From Thalassovita sp. (GTDB lineage Bacteria > Pseudomonadota > Alphaproteobacteria > Rhodobacterales > Rhodobacteraceae), in the NCBI RefSeq assembly GCF_963691685.1, contig NZ_OY829290.1, positions 1,364,001 to 1,428,000 on the forward strand: a stretch of 64,000 nt of DNA, given 5' to 3'. The position numbers were made by a program, and so were the translations under genes. Each line of letters begins with the position of its first letter. Position 1 is the stretch's first letter. The notes under the pieces were generated by a model, which ran no database searches, was not told where the DNA came from, and saw nothing but the letters and a program-made list of their open reading frames with translations. Positions 1 through 8,236 of this stretch are shown here, in pieces.

Positions 1-2
1 CC

Positions 3-1754
3 TTGCGCGTTATCCGGGGATCCTCGGGGAACAAGCTAAACACGCGCCCGATCATGGTCGAAAGCTTCGTGGTCGCGATCGAGGTCAAGGATCATGACGA
101 TCGTGGTGTTCGCATTATGGATGACCAGGTCGAGGTCAGGTACTCGCGTGGCGGTCCATTGCAATGGAAGAGCGCGACAGACCAAAACGTCAAGCAAATG
201 CACGCCCTTAAGACATACCTTTCGGACATGCATGTCGATGTCTTCGCGCGCCGTTGCATGGTTTTCCCCAGTCTCGGCTCGATTTCTGCGCCAAGCGCTG
301 TCGCGGGTGCTTTCAATGGTCACCAACTGATGAGCGCGATCGCGGCGTCCTCACCGCTCCTGGAACGCCGGGGGCAAGGGCTTCTTTCGGCAGGTGACAA
401 GGAAACGATCGAGAAGGCCCTAGCGGCACCGATTTTTAAGAAAGCGATCCCAACGCGCCTTGACCGCGAACGCATGGATCGCTTGGCCGCGAAGAACCCG
501 GCGATCGACGGCATCATCGATACCCTGGGAGACGGTACGGTGTTCCTGCGTGGCTTCGCGGGAACCGGGAAGACGGTTTTGCTTCTCCAGGCGGCGTGGA
601 AACTCTTTCGCATGGAGGGCAAGCGGACGTTGGTCTTGACCTACAACCACGCCCTGGCCGCTGACATGCGTCGCCTAATGTCCCTGGCAAGCATCCCGTC
701 CTCGGTGCAAGCGGGTGGCATCCGCGTCGGCACCGTGATGTCATTCCTCTACACCTGGTTTTCGAAGCTTGGATTGCTCGGCGATGGTCCCTTGGATTTC
801 TCGCGGTACCCCGAGCTCTGCGCAGAGGCGCTGGAACTTATCAAGGCGGGGGCCGTTACACGGGATGACATCGAGGCAATCATCTACGACGATCCCGATT
901 TCTTCGATTTCGATCAGGTGTTCGTTGACGAGGGACAAGATTGGCCAAGCGGGGAGACCGCCTTGTTGAAAGCCCTTTACGACCCGACACGGCTATGTGT
1001 CGCGGATGGCGTGGACCAGCTTGTCAGGGGTGCACGTGCTAACTGGCGTGCGGGTCTGCCCCGCGACAAGAGAAGCACCTTGCCATTGGGAAAATGCTTG
1101 CGCCTCAAGCGCAACTTGTCGCTCTTCGTATCCGAGGTTGCACGGGAAACGGGAAGTGCGTGGGAGGCTGAGCCTAACCCGGCCGCCGGCGGTGGCAGGA
1201 TAATCATCTTGAACACGCCATACGCGCAGGCAGCCGGGTTACACGAGAGACTCGTTGGCGACCTAAGGTCCGACGGCAATGACTGTGTCGACATGCTGGT
1301 CTGCGTTCCGCCAGACGGCGTTGTCGGTGATGGCTCGCGGCGGTCGAGCCTGGTGGGCCGGGAAATGACATCCTGGGGCCAGGAGTTCTGGGACGGCGTT
1401 GATCCGACGGCAAGGTCGGATTTTCCTCGCGGGCCAGACCAGGTGAGGATCGTTCAATACGCTTCTTGCCGGGGCTTGGAAGGGTGGACCGTAGTTCTCG
1501 ACGGGTTTGATCGATTCCTCGAAGAGATGTTTGAAGCCAAGATCTCATCTGGTCTCGATGCATCCGAAGAGGAGGGATTCGTTGACCTGGAAAAGGCAGC
1601 GCAGGGCGAAGCGTGGCGTTGGGGACTGATCGCCCTAACACGTCCCATCGATACATTGGTGATCCAGCTCGACGACCCCGGCGGACGGTTCGGAACCCAA
1701 GTCCTTGAAGCGGCGAGAAAGTTCCCAGATTTCGTTGAAATCTTGGACGACTAG
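3..1754 (+). CDS. NERD-domain superfamily I helicase (5' end cut by window)
   Basis: The frame is open from the first bases, so the true start may lie upstream. Residues about 20-75 carry an ExK-type strand (AIEVKD) and a PLQW...Q...LK pattern typical of the NERD nuclease-related domain. A Walker A motif (GFAGTGKT) follows near residue 186 and a Walker B-like motif (VFVDEGQDWP) near residue 308. The C-terminal part has UvrD-like features (ASCRGLEGWTVVLDG and a late ALTRP motif). The likely role is DNA unwinding coupled to an N-terminal PD-(D/E)XK-like nuclease fold. It lies 129 bp before the methyltransferase gene on the same strand, so it may belong to the restriction locus. Whether the nuclease part is active cannot be judged. 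Confidence 0.75.
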   Translation: MRVIRGSSGNKLNTRPIMVESFVVAIEVKDHDDRGVRIMDDQVEVRYSRGGPLQWKSATDQNVKQMHALKTYLSDMHVDVFARRCMVFPSLGSISAPSAVAGAFNGHQLMSAIAASSPLLERRGQGLLSAGDKETIEKALAAPIFKKAIPTRLDRERMDRLAAKNPAIDGIIDTLGDGTVFLRGFAGTGKTVLLLQAAWKLFRMEGKRTLVLTYNHALAADMRRLMSLASIPSSVQAGGIRVGTVMSFLYTWFSKLGLLGDGPLDFSRYPELCAEALELIKAGAVTRDDIEAIIYDDPDFFDFDQVFVDEGQDWPSGETALLKALYDPTRLCVADGVDQLVRGARANWRAGLPRDKRSTLPLGKCLRLKRNLSLFVSEVARETGSAWEAEPNPAAGGGRIIILNTPYAQAAGLHERLVGDLRSDGNDCVDMLVCVPPDGVVGDGSRRSSLVGREMTSWGQEFWDGVDPTARSDFPRGPDQVRIVQYASCRGLEGWTVVLDGFDRFLEEMFEAKISSGLDASEEEGFVDLEKAAQGEAWRWGLIALTRPIDTLVIQLDDPGGRFGTQVLEAARKFPDFVEILDD

Positions 1755-1820
1755 GCCAACGCGCGCTCGATAAAGCGGGCGACAGAACGGCCGAATTGCC
1801 CCCAACATGTAGTAACCGCC

Positions 1821-1849
1821 TGGACAGCCCATTCCAGATATGCTAGCTA
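1821..1849 (+). promoter_or_regulatory. Possible promoter for the restriction operon
   Basis: TGGACA (1821-1826), a 17-bp spacer and TAGCTA (1844-1849) resemble a sigma-70 type promoter 35 bp before the methyltransferase start. The -10 match is weak, and the short palindrome TAGCTA could instead be part of an operator. Confidence 0.3.
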
Positions 1850-1883
1850 TTTTCAAAAACCATGAAACTTGGCCGGACGATAG

Positions 1884-3305
1884 ATGCTTCAGGAAACCCT
1901 TGCGAGAGACGTAAACGAAAACCCTACCCAGGCGGGAACTCCCCGGCACGAGGCGACGCATCGCCAGTACAACATGATCGATCTCTTCGCCGGGTGTGGC
2001 GGCCTGTCTCTTGGGTTCGAGAACGCGGGTTTCACGCCGGTATTCGTCAACGAGTTGAACGAGGACGCTCAGGCCACCTACCTCATGAACCGACACCATT
2101 CGCTTGGTGGCATGAAATTCTCGGAAAATAACGCGCTACACTGCAATGACGCACACGAGTTGAAGGGGAAACGGCTCGAACAGTTGGTTAGCGACCTGTC
2201 TCAGGTTCCCGGTGTAGAATTGGCTTTCGACACCGCAACAAAGAAGAGCGGGGGCGGAAGCAATCTCGATGTCTTGACCGGTGGCCCACCTTGCCAGGGC
2301 TATTCCGGCATTGGCATCCGCCGGTCGTATTCCGTTGACAAGAAGGACCTGCCGTCGAACCAGCTTTACCAGCGGATGGCCAGCGTAATTCGCCGGATGC
2401 GGCCCCGTGTATTTCTTTTCGAGAACGTGCGCGGCCTGCTGACCTCCAAGTGGACCCGGGATGGGGGAGAGCGTATTTTCCCGGACGTCCGGGACGAGTT
2501 TCGGGCCATTCCTGGCTACGAGGTGCGCTGGTCGTTGGTCTATGCCAAGGACTACGGCGTTCCCCAAAACCGGCCGCGGGTCTTGCTCGTTGGCGTGCGT
2601 CGAGACGTGTTGGAAGCCTGCGGCTTTCTCGACCCCAAGGCCGACCCGGAAGACGCGGTTGCCTGCGGGTTCCTTCCGGCGGGAAGCCCGGGCGAGTTTC
2701 CCGACCTCAAAGACCTTCTCGGCGATCTAGTCGATGACACGGTGGCCGAGGTTCTGCGCAGTCGAAACTTCGAGCGCGGCACCTTTGAAACGACGGCTTA
2801 TCCGCGGCCCGCGCGCACCGCGATCCAGAAGTCCCTTCGCACTGCGCCTTCTTGGTACGAGGGCCGGGGCATTCGTTTGACCGAGCAGGAGTATTCCAAG
2901 CACAAGCCGGCCGTGGTCGAGAAGTTCGACCACATGATCAGCAACGCGGGCGAAATTCCCGAAGAGTGGCGCACCAAGAAGTTTTCCCAACGCCTATTGA
3001 AACCGAGCTGGGGCAACCAGGAGCCCAACATCACGGCCACGTCGCTTCCCGATGATTACGTTCATTACTCGCAGCCTCGTATCTTGACCGTGAGGGAGTG
3101 GGCGCGCCTACAACTCTTCCCGGATTGGTACCGTTTCGCAGGTAAGCGGACCACGGGTGGAATTCGACGCGCGGGTAATCCGCGCGAGGGCATTTTTGAC
3201 CGCGAAGTTCCCAAGTACACCCAGATCGGCAATGCCGTGCCGGTTGGCCTTGCGGAACGCGTGGGGTCTCATTTTAAAAGAGTCTTGGACGAAGCTATAG
3301 GATAA
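1884..3305 (+). CDS. DNA (cytosine-5-)-methyltransferase
   Basis: This 473-residue protein has the ordered motifs of C5-cytosine methyltransferases: motif I DLFAGCGGLSLGF near residue 31, motif IV GGPPCQGYSG with the catalytic Cys near residue 138, motif VI FENVRG, motif VIII QNRPRVLLVG, and motif X QIGNAVPVGLAERVG near the end. It should methylate C5 of one cytosine in the recognition site and protect host DNA from the partner nuclease. The target recognition region lies between motifs VIII and X (about residues 240-400) and its specificity cannot be read by eye. The stop overlaps the nuclease start (TAATG), so the two are translationally coupled. Confidence 0.93.
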   Translation: MLQETLARDVNENPTQAGTPRHEATHRQYNMIDLFAGCGGLSLGFENAGFTPVFVNELNEDAQATYLMNRHHSLGGMKFSENNALHCNDAHELKGKRLEQLVSDLSQVPGVELAFDTATKKSGGGSNLDVLTGGPPCQGYSGIGIRRSYSVDKKDLPSNQLYQRMASVIRRMRPRVFLFENVRGLLTSKWTRDGGERIFPDVRDEFRAIPGYEVRWSLVYAKDYGVPQNRPRVLLVGVRRDVLEACGFLDPKADPEDAVACGFLPAGSPGEFPDLKDLLGDLVDDTVAEVLRSRNFERGTFETTAYPRPARTAIQKSLRTAPSWYEGRGIRLTEQEYSKHKPAVVEKFDHMISNAGEIPEEWRTKKFSQRLLKPSWGNQEPNITATSLPDDYVHYSQPRILTVREWARLQLFPDWYRFAGKRTTGGIRRAGNPREGIFDREVPKYTQIGNAVPVGLAERVGSHFKRVLDEAIG

Positions 3306-4498
3306 TGCTCGAAAAATCGGACACGAGCGTTGGAGAGGTATTGACCCTCTTCAACGAAACCGGCTTGGACGTAGGTCTGCTTGTCCCGACGCCGACTGGC
3401 TTGAAGAAATCGATCATGGATGCCACGGCAACGTTTCGGGATTTCCTGCTCGATGCAAAGATCCATGACTTTTCAACCCAAGCCCAGGGCCAGGAACACA
3501 AGGTCGTTGTCCCGGCGAGGATGGTTTTCGCGAAGGGATCGAAGCCGACGAAAGTGTCCCTTTACCGGCCCACCACGAAGAAGGGCGACCCACGTATCTG
3601 CGTTTACGGCCTCAAGGCGCACGCGGTTCCTTACAACTTGCTGGCGCTTTTTGTTTGGGACGGCTTGTTGCACGTCGTAAATTGCAGCGATCCTGAAGTC
3701 CTACGATCAATAAAGGACCCGGGCTCGCCGCTTGGGGCAATCGCGCAAACCGCGCGACCGGGACTATCACCCGAGGCAGGAGAATTGCTCGACCTGCTGC
3801 GCGATATCGGTGCACGCGGTTGGATTCCGACCATGCGACCTGGCGATACGGGTATCGGGATGACGCTGGAGACCCTGTTGGGGATCGAGGCCAATTCGAG
3901 CAAGCTTCCCGATTTTAAAGGAATCGAGATCAAGGCAAAGAGGGCAGGCCGCAAGCGCAAGAACCGCGTGAACTTGTTTAGCCAAGTACCTAACTGGAAG
4001 CTTTCTCCGCTTGGGTCGAACAAGGCCCTGCTTGACGCCCATGGCTACGAGGTTGATGGCCGTAGGCAACTATACTGCACGATCTCTGGGAAGATGGCGA
4101 ACCCAAATGGGTTCGTGTTGTCGATTGATGGCGAAAAGGATTGGTTGCGGCAGAACCACGTGGTGGCCGAGAGGACCACGCGCATGGTGGTTTGGGAGCT
4201 TGCCAAGCTAAGGGATAGGTTGACATCCAAGCATCGCCAAACGTTCTGGGTTTCCGCAGAGACGAGGGGTAAGGGGGCCAGCGAGGAGTTTCACTACGTT
4301 CAAGTCGAACACACCCGCGCACCCCGGGTGCGTAATTTCGAAGCCCTAGTGGAGGCTGGCGTGATAACCTTGGACTACACGTTATACCAAAGGGAAAAGG
4401 GTGGATCGGTTGGCGACCATGGTTACCTGTTCAAGGTGAACCCGAAGGACTTCAATGCGTTGTTCCCACCCTCTGAATACCATGGGCTCGTTGCCTGA
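3305..4498 (+). CDS. MvaI/BcnI-family type II restriction endonuclease
   Basis: This 397-residue protein has a C-terminal half that fits the MvaI/BcnI restriction endonuclease family: GIGMTLETLLGIE near residue 180, then PDFKGIEIKAKR near residue 202, which supplies the D...ExK catalytic set of the PD-(D/E)XK fold. Known relatives cut CCWGG or CCSGG as monomers, but this protein's site is not known. It is longer than MvaI or BcnI, and the extra N-terminal domain of about 150 residues is not recognised. It starts in the stop codon of the methyltransferase gene, and its last 17 bp overlap the following glycosylase gene. That order supports a compact restriction-modification operon. Confidence 0.85.
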   Translation: MLEKSDTSVGEVLTLFNETGLDVGLLVPTPTGLKKSIMDATATFRDFLLDAKIHDFSTQAQGQEHKVVVPARMVFAKGSKPTKVSLYRPTTKKGDPRICVYGLKAHAVPYNLLALFVWDGLLHVVNCSDPEVLRSIKDPGSPLGAIAQTARPGLSPEAGELLDLLRDIGARGWIPTMRPGDTGIGMTLETLLGIEANSSKLPDFKGIEIKAKRAGRKRKNRVNLFSQVPNWKLSPLGSNKALLDAHGYEVDGRRQLYCTISGKMANPNGFVLSIDGEKDWLRQNHVVAERTTRMVVWELAKLRDRLTSKHRQTFWVSAETRGKGASEEFHYVQVEHTRAPRVRNFEALVEAGVITLDYTLYQREKGGSVGDHGYLFKVNPKDFNALFPPSEYHGLVA

Positions 4499-5153
4499 CA
4501 TTCCAACCCGGGGTGAAAAGCGGAAGATTACGAACCTTGGCCGCTTCTTACGCGCGTGGTTCAAGGACAACGCTCGGGAGTTTCCGTGGCGTGAGCCAGG
4601 TACGGGAACCTATGAAAGGATTTGCGTCGAGGTTTTGCTTCAGCGCACGAGGGCCCAGACGGTAGCCGCCGTCTATGATGAATTCTTTGCACGATTTCCT
4701 GACTGGGACGAAGTCTCCCTAGCTGACGAAAGTGCGCTAGGTGAATTTTTGAAGCCACTTGGGCTTTGGCGCAGGCGCACAAGTAGCTTAAAGCAACTGG
4801 CCAATTATGCTGCCGATCGGGGCGGGGCTTTTCCTGATGCCACGGAGGAACTCGTCAGCATCCCTGCGGTTGGTCAATATGTGGCCAATGCCATACTTCT
4901 ATTCCAGCATGGTCAGAGGAAACCGCTCTTGGACGTCAACATGGCCCGGCTGCTGGAGCGGTACGTTCGCCCGCGCAAGCTAGTGGATATCCGGCATGAT
5001 CCATGGCTGCAAGCCGCGGCCCACTGGCTTGTACGGGAGGGAAATGCAGTTGAAACAAATTGGGCCTGCTTAGATTATGCCGCGCAAATTTGTTCACCTA
5101 CTCGACCGCATTGTCTTGAATGTCACATCAAGCATCGTTGCCCTTACGATTGA
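4482..5153 (+). CDS. MutY/EndoIII-fold DNA glycosylase, probable T:G mismatch glycosylase
   Basis: This is an HhH-GPD glycosylase with an iron-sulfur cluster. The hairpin motif IPAVGQYVANAIL is near residue 127, the catalytic aspartate lies in LDVNMARLL, and the C-terminal cysteines follow the C-x6-C-x2-C-x5-C pattern. EndoIII has Lys and MutY usually Ser at the key position after GVG; this protein has Tyr, as in the Mig thymine glycosylase encoded beside a methylase in Methanothermobacter. There is no MutY Nudix-like C-terminal domain. Deamination of 5-methylcytosine made by the upstream methyltransferase gives T:G mismatches, so repair of those is the likely job, analogous to Vsr. ATG at 4482 is chosen; an in-frame ATG at 4455 is also possible. 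Confidence 0.85.
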   Translation: MGSLPDIPTRGEKRKITNLGRFLRAWFKDNAREFPWREPGTGTYERICVEVLLQRTRAQTVAAVYDEFFARFPDWDEVSLADESALGEFLKPLGLWRRRTSSLKQLANYAADRGGAFPDATEELVSIPAVGQYVANAILLFQHGQRKPLLDVNMARLLERYVRPRKLVDIRHDPWLQAAAHWLVREGNAVETNWACLDYAAQICSPTRPHCLECHIKHRCPYD

Positions 5154-5296
5154 CTGTTCCTAGGTCAAGTACAGAAGCATTCATCATGTACGGTTGAGTT
5201 TGCTTCCTAGTGTTTCGGGTGCCTTTTGTGATATGTTGAACCGCGGCTGAACGAGCCAACGGCGCATTCAACCGCGATTGAGGCATCCTTCTTGGT

Positions 5297-5609
5297 TTGG
5301 TCCGCCCAACATCCCTGACCGGGGCGGTCAACCTTAGTCCATCCCCAAAATCAGCCACCAATTTCCCCTGTCTCGCATGCGAGCCATTCCTCGCGGGGCA
5401 AATTGGCGTCTGATTTCGGCGCAGACATTTTCTTCGCAAATGTGGCCGATTGACAGCCCCGTTCAAGGCCGTGGGTCGGGCCTTGCCCTCTCCCACTCTG
5501 TTCCGCCGAATACATGCGTATTCGGTCAGATCAGGTGGCCGAGGCGCAGCCCATCGGCGGAAGGGGGCACGAAGCCTCACCCGCGTCACTTTGATTGAGG
5601 AGGCCACAA
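5297..5609 (+). repeat. Structured leader repeat, copy 1 (upstream of ardC)
   Basis: This gene-free stretch before ardC is repeated before the operon at 7112. A 21-bp block at 5297-5317 is identical to 6825-6845, and the last 140 bp (from 5467) match 6972-7111 closely. Conserved structure includes a perfect hairpin CCGAATAC-ATGC-GTATTCGG (5506-5525) nested inside the inverted repeat TTCCGCCGA (5501-5509) / TCGGCGGAA (5554-5562). A further hairpin GACCG-GGG-CGGTC follows the 21-bp block. The position in front of leading-region genes and the foldable structure suggest a promoter or regulatory RNA, possibly a single-stranded-DNA promoter. The remaining upstream gap (5154-5296) shows nothing else I can name. 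Confidence 0.7.
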
Positions 5610-6488
5610 ATGGCACCGAAGTTTGATGTTTATGCCCATGTCACTGACACCATTATTGCAGAGATTGAGGAAGGCACGCCGCCTTGGCGCAAGCCGTGGA
5701 CAGGGAGCGTGTCGGGCATTGCCCTGCCGACCCGATACAACGGGGAGGAGTATCGCGGGATTAATATCCTGATGCTCTGGGTTATGGCGGCCAAGCATGT
5801 CTATGTTTCGAGCCGCTGGATGACCTACAAACAGGCGCAGGAGCTGGGCGGTCAGGTCCGCAAAGGTGAAGCGTCGTCCACCGTGGTCAAATACGGGACG
5901 TTCACCCGAGAGAACGAACTGGGCATCGAGGAAGAGCTGCCCTATGCGCGCGCCTACCGCGTGTTCAATGCCGATCAGATCGAAGGTTTGCCGGAGGATT
6001 ACTACAACCGGCCCGAAGCACCGCGCGACCTTGGGACGGCGGAAGATCCAGAGCTTGAGGCATTTTTCAGCCGAACTGGGGCAGAGATCCTCACCAGTGA
6101 TGACCCGCGCGCCTACTACAGCCCCGCCAAGGATCACATCCACATGCCGCCGATTGCCACGTTTCACGATGCGGCAGGCTATTATGGGACATTGGCCCAT
6201 GAGGTGATCCATTGGACCGGCAGCGAAAAGCGGCTTGAGCGGATCAAGAAATTTGCGAATCGCGAAGCCTATGCCTTTGAAGAGCTGGTGGCGGAAATCG
6301 GCGCTTGTTTCCTTGGGGCCCAGATTGGTGTCGCGCCGGAATTCGACCAAAGCGCCGCTTATGTTGAAGGGTGGTTGAAAGCTCTCAAAGAGGACAAGCG
6401 GGCGATTTTCCGCGCGGCGTCCGAGGCGCAGAAGGCAGCCGATTTTGTCTTAGCAGCCGCAGGTCAATCGAAAGCGACCGCAGCATGA
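5610..6488 (+). CDS. ardC: ArdC-type anti-restriction protein
   Basis: This 292-residue protein has the ArdC layout: an N-terminal ssDNA-binding domain (KFDVYAHVTDTIIAEIEEGTPPW..., then the conserved region NILMLWV to SRWMTYKQA) and a C-terminal zincin-like metallopeptidase domain with HEVIH inside TLAHEVIHWTGSEKRL (near residue 195). ArdC proteins protect incoming single-stranded plasmid DNA from restriction in the new host. ATG at 5610 is preceded by GAGGAGG at 5597-5603; the TTG 15 bp earlier lies inside that Shine-Dalgarno region and is less likely. The structured repeat immediately upstream probably drives expression. The next small gene overlaps its stop. Confidence 0.93.
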   Translation: MAPKFDVYAHVTDTIIAEIEEGTPPWRKPWTGSVSGIALPTRYNGEEYRGINILMLWVMAAKHVYVSSRWMTYKQAQELGGQVRKGEASSTVVKYGTFTRENELGIEEELPYARAYRVFNADQIEGLPEDYYNRPEAPRDLGTAEDPELEAFFSRTGAEILTSDDPRAYYSPAKDHIHMPPIATFHDAAGYYGTLAHEVIHWTGSEKRLERIKKFANREAYAFEELVAEIGACFLGAQIGVAPEFDQSAAYVEGWLKALKEDKRAIFRAASEAQKAADFVLAAAGQSKATAA

Positions 6489-6664
6489 GCCGCACCGCAA
6501 TCCTACCCCGGATGACGTGCCGCAAATGCGGCGCGTCAAACCCAGTGATCTTTCTTGCGCCGGTTATCGTGAAAGGCAGTTGCTCCTGTATTTGCTTGGA
6601 TTGCGCCGAGGCCCGTTCCTGGCTGGATCCGGACGGCAACTTGAAAGCCGGTGTTGAGCTTTAA
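6485..6664 (+). CDS. Small zinc-ribbon-like protein
   Basis: This 59-residue protein overlaps the ardC stop by 4 bp (ATGA), so it is co-translated with ardC. It has CRKC near the N-terminus and a CSCICLDC group in the second half, which could form a Cys4 zinc-binding ribbon. No family is recognised. Its position in the leading region next to ardC makes a role in early establishment or counter-defence plausible, but this is inference. Confidence 0.6.
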   Translation: MSRTAILPRMTCRKCGASNPVIFLAPVIVKGSCSCICLDCAEARSWLDPDGNLKAGVEL

Positions 6665-6824
6665 ACGCCTGCGCCCCGCCTCATGTGGCAGGGCGCAGGC
6701 ATTTTGAACGGGATGAGAAAATGTGGCCCGTGCTGCTGCGCACGGGCCGCCCTGAGAAACGGACTGCGCGGAGGATCGACCGGCTTTCAGCCCGCTCACC
6801 TCCTTCAGGCTTCTTTCAATTTGA

Positions 6825-7111
6825 TTGGTCCGCCCAACATCCCTGTCACGTCCCGTCAATGGGCAAGCGCCGCGCGTGCGCGTCGTCAAAGCCTGCAACC
6901 CGTGTCCTCGCGCGGGGCGCGCTGCGGGCCGCACCAGTTGCTGGCTTTGACCCTTTGACTGGCCGCTCCTGGGCCGTGGGTCGGGCTGTGCCCCCACCCA
7001 CTCTGTTCCGCCGAATACATGCGTATTCGGTTAGATCAGATTGGCCGGTGTGCAGCCCATCGGCGGAAGGGGAGCCACGCCCCAACCGCAGCACCCAAGA
7101 GGAGGTCACAA
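6825..7111 (+). repeat. Structured leader repeat, copy 2
   Basis: This is the second copy of the leader found before ardC. The 21-bp block is at 6825-6845, the hairpin CCGAATAC-ATGC-GTATTCGG at 7011-7030, and the outer inverted repeat TTCCGCCGA/TCGGCGGAA at 7006-7014 and 7060-7068. The repeat runs up to the start codon of the gene at 7112, including the AGAGGAGGTCACAAATGGCAC region that matches the ardC start region. Sequence between the two conserved blocks is divergent and a little shorter than in copy 1. The stretch 6665-6824 before it shows no gene. Confidence 0.7.
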
Positions 7112-7420
7112 ATGGCACACAAATATCAGCCCCCGAAATTCTGGACCTGCGACTGTGATCGCACGACCGGCGGTCATATCATCGACGGGCACTATAGCAC
7201 CTGCGTGTATTGCGGGAAGCATCGGCACGAGCTGAAGGAGATCGTTGTTCCGTCAGGTTTGGGCGGCGTGTTCTGCGTCGAGATCCTCTGCGTCGAGGAT
7301 AATTGCGCCAAGGTGAAGGTGGCCAAAAGCTCGAACGGCTTTGACGCGCTGCCGCCCTTCACCGTGCCGTTCAAAGACATCGCCCCGCGTTGGAAGCATA
7401 GGGCGGTAGAAATCCGATGA
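7112..7420 (+). CDS. Hypothetical leading-region protein, cysteine-rich
   Basis: This 102-residue protein is the first gene of a four-gene overlapping cluster behind leader copy 2. ATG at 7112 follows GAGGAGG. It has WTCDCD, TCVYCGKH and later CVEILCVEDNC, so a metal-binding fold is possible. No family is recognised. Stop and next start overlap (ATGA). The leading-region context suggests early expression in the recipient. Confidence 0.55.
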   Translation: MAHKYQPPKFWTCDCDRTTGGHIIDGHYSTCVYCGKHRHELKEIVVPSGLGGVFCVEILCVEDNCAKVKVAKSSNGFDALPPFTVPFKDIAPRWKHRAVEIR

Positions 7421-7620
7421 TCCCTGACTATCACAGCGATGATTTTGCGACTGCGCATCTGGAAGATACCGTCAGCTTGCGAAGCGCTGCCCGCGAGGCG
7501 CGCGCCACGCTTTACGCGGTGTTGAACCGGCTGGAGCTGAACGATCTGGACGGTGAGGAGCAGCCCTATATCGACGATTGCCTTGGGGCTCTCGCAATCC
7601 TTGAGGAGGCGTTGCGATGA
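7417..7620 (+). CDS. Hypothetical small protein
   Basis: This 67-residue acidic, helix-rich protein sits between overlapping neighbours (ATGA at both ends), which supports it as a true gene. No motif is recognised. It is part of the cluster 7112-8110. Confidence 0.5.
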   Translation: MIPDYHSDDFATAHLEDTVSLRSAAREARATLYAVLNRLELNDLDGEEQPYIDDCLGALAILEEALR

Positions 7621-7832
7621 CCTTGGAAGAGATCAAAACGGCAGTGGACGCGGGCAACCGCGTTCACTCGGTCAACAGCGGGTATGTGGTGACGGGTGAT
7701 GACCTCGGGCAATACCATATCACATTCACGCGGAACGGGTCGGCTATCGGCTTGACCAGTCGGGATGGCACCCGCCTGAACGGCGAGCCTGACGAATTTT
7801 TCCTTGGGGAGAACGTGGAGGCTTTGCCATGA
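7617..7832 (+). CDS. Hypothetical small protein
   Basis: This 71-residue protein overlaps both neighbours by 4 bp. The sequence alternates short strands (VHSVNSGYVVTGDDLGQYHITFTRNG) and looks like a small beta fold. No family is recognised. Co-translation with adjacent leading-region genes is the only functional clue. Confidence 0.5.
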   Translation: MTLEEIKTAVDAGNRVHSVNSGYVVTGDDLGQYHITFTRNGSAIGLTSRDGTRLNGEPDEFFLGENVEALP

Positions 7833-8110
7833 AATATTCTGACATCAGGCAAGCGGCCCGAGAAGGCCGAGCTAGCGTGCATCTGCATGGGTTCTGCAAT
7901 CTGCCCGATGGCGGGCAGGAGTATTGTGATGATCCAGCACTGATCGATGGCTGGGCGATCTATGTCCGAGTTGAGACCCCGGACGACCCGCAACAGCCCT
8001 TTGATTTGCACGAGCTGCCGGATCATCAAACCTATGCCAGCGCCGAAGGCGCGGCCCGCGCAATAGCGCTGCAATTGCTTGGCGATGCTGAGGCGTGGAA
8101 CCACGATTAG
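7829..8110 (+). CDS. Hypothetical small acidic protein
   Basis: This 93-residue protein closes the leading-region cluster. It is acidic, with phrases such as WAIYVRVETPDDP and a C-terminal helix (ASAEGAARAIALQLL). No family is recognised. Small acidic proteins in such positions are sometimes DNA mimics or anti-defence proteins; nothing in the sequence proves this here. It ends just before the palindrome-rich gap that probably holds oriT. Confidence 0.5.
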   Translation: MKYSDIRQAAREGRASVHLHGFCNLPDGGQEYCDDPALIDGWAIYVRVETPDDPQQPFDLHELPDHQTYASAEGAARAIALQLLGDAEAWNHD

Positions 8111-8195
8111 TGGTGCCATGCCTTGCGCATGTGGCCGGGCTTTGCCCGGCGGTCGCAGCCTATGGCTGCTCCAAACGGAATACAGGCAGTTGATG

Positions 8196-8211
8196 CAATA
8201 TTATAATATTG
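8196..8211. promoter_or_regulatory. 16-bp palindromic operator at mob promoter
   Basis: CAATATTATAATATTG is a perfect palindrome that contains TATAAT on both strands. A copy with one mismatch lies in the virB promoter (27469-27484), and both are followed by a near-identical AATCAAT stretch. This points to a common regulator of the mob and secretion operons. Confidence 0.6.
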
Positions 8212-8217
8212 AATCAA

Positions 8218-8236
8218 TTATGGCGAAGTGCCATAA
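8218..8236. promoter_or_regulatory. TGGC-N5-GCCA operator, mob copy
   Basis: TTATGGC and GCCATAA are perfect arms around GAAGT. The core TGGC-N5-GCCA recurs twice between the divergent ribbon-helix-helix genes near 39459 and 39494, so one of those proteins may also control transfer genes. Confidence 0.55.

Noticed and set aside
5586..6350. 254-residue frame opposite ardC
   Set aside because: Shadow of ardC, which carries HEVIH and the ArdC N-terminal region.
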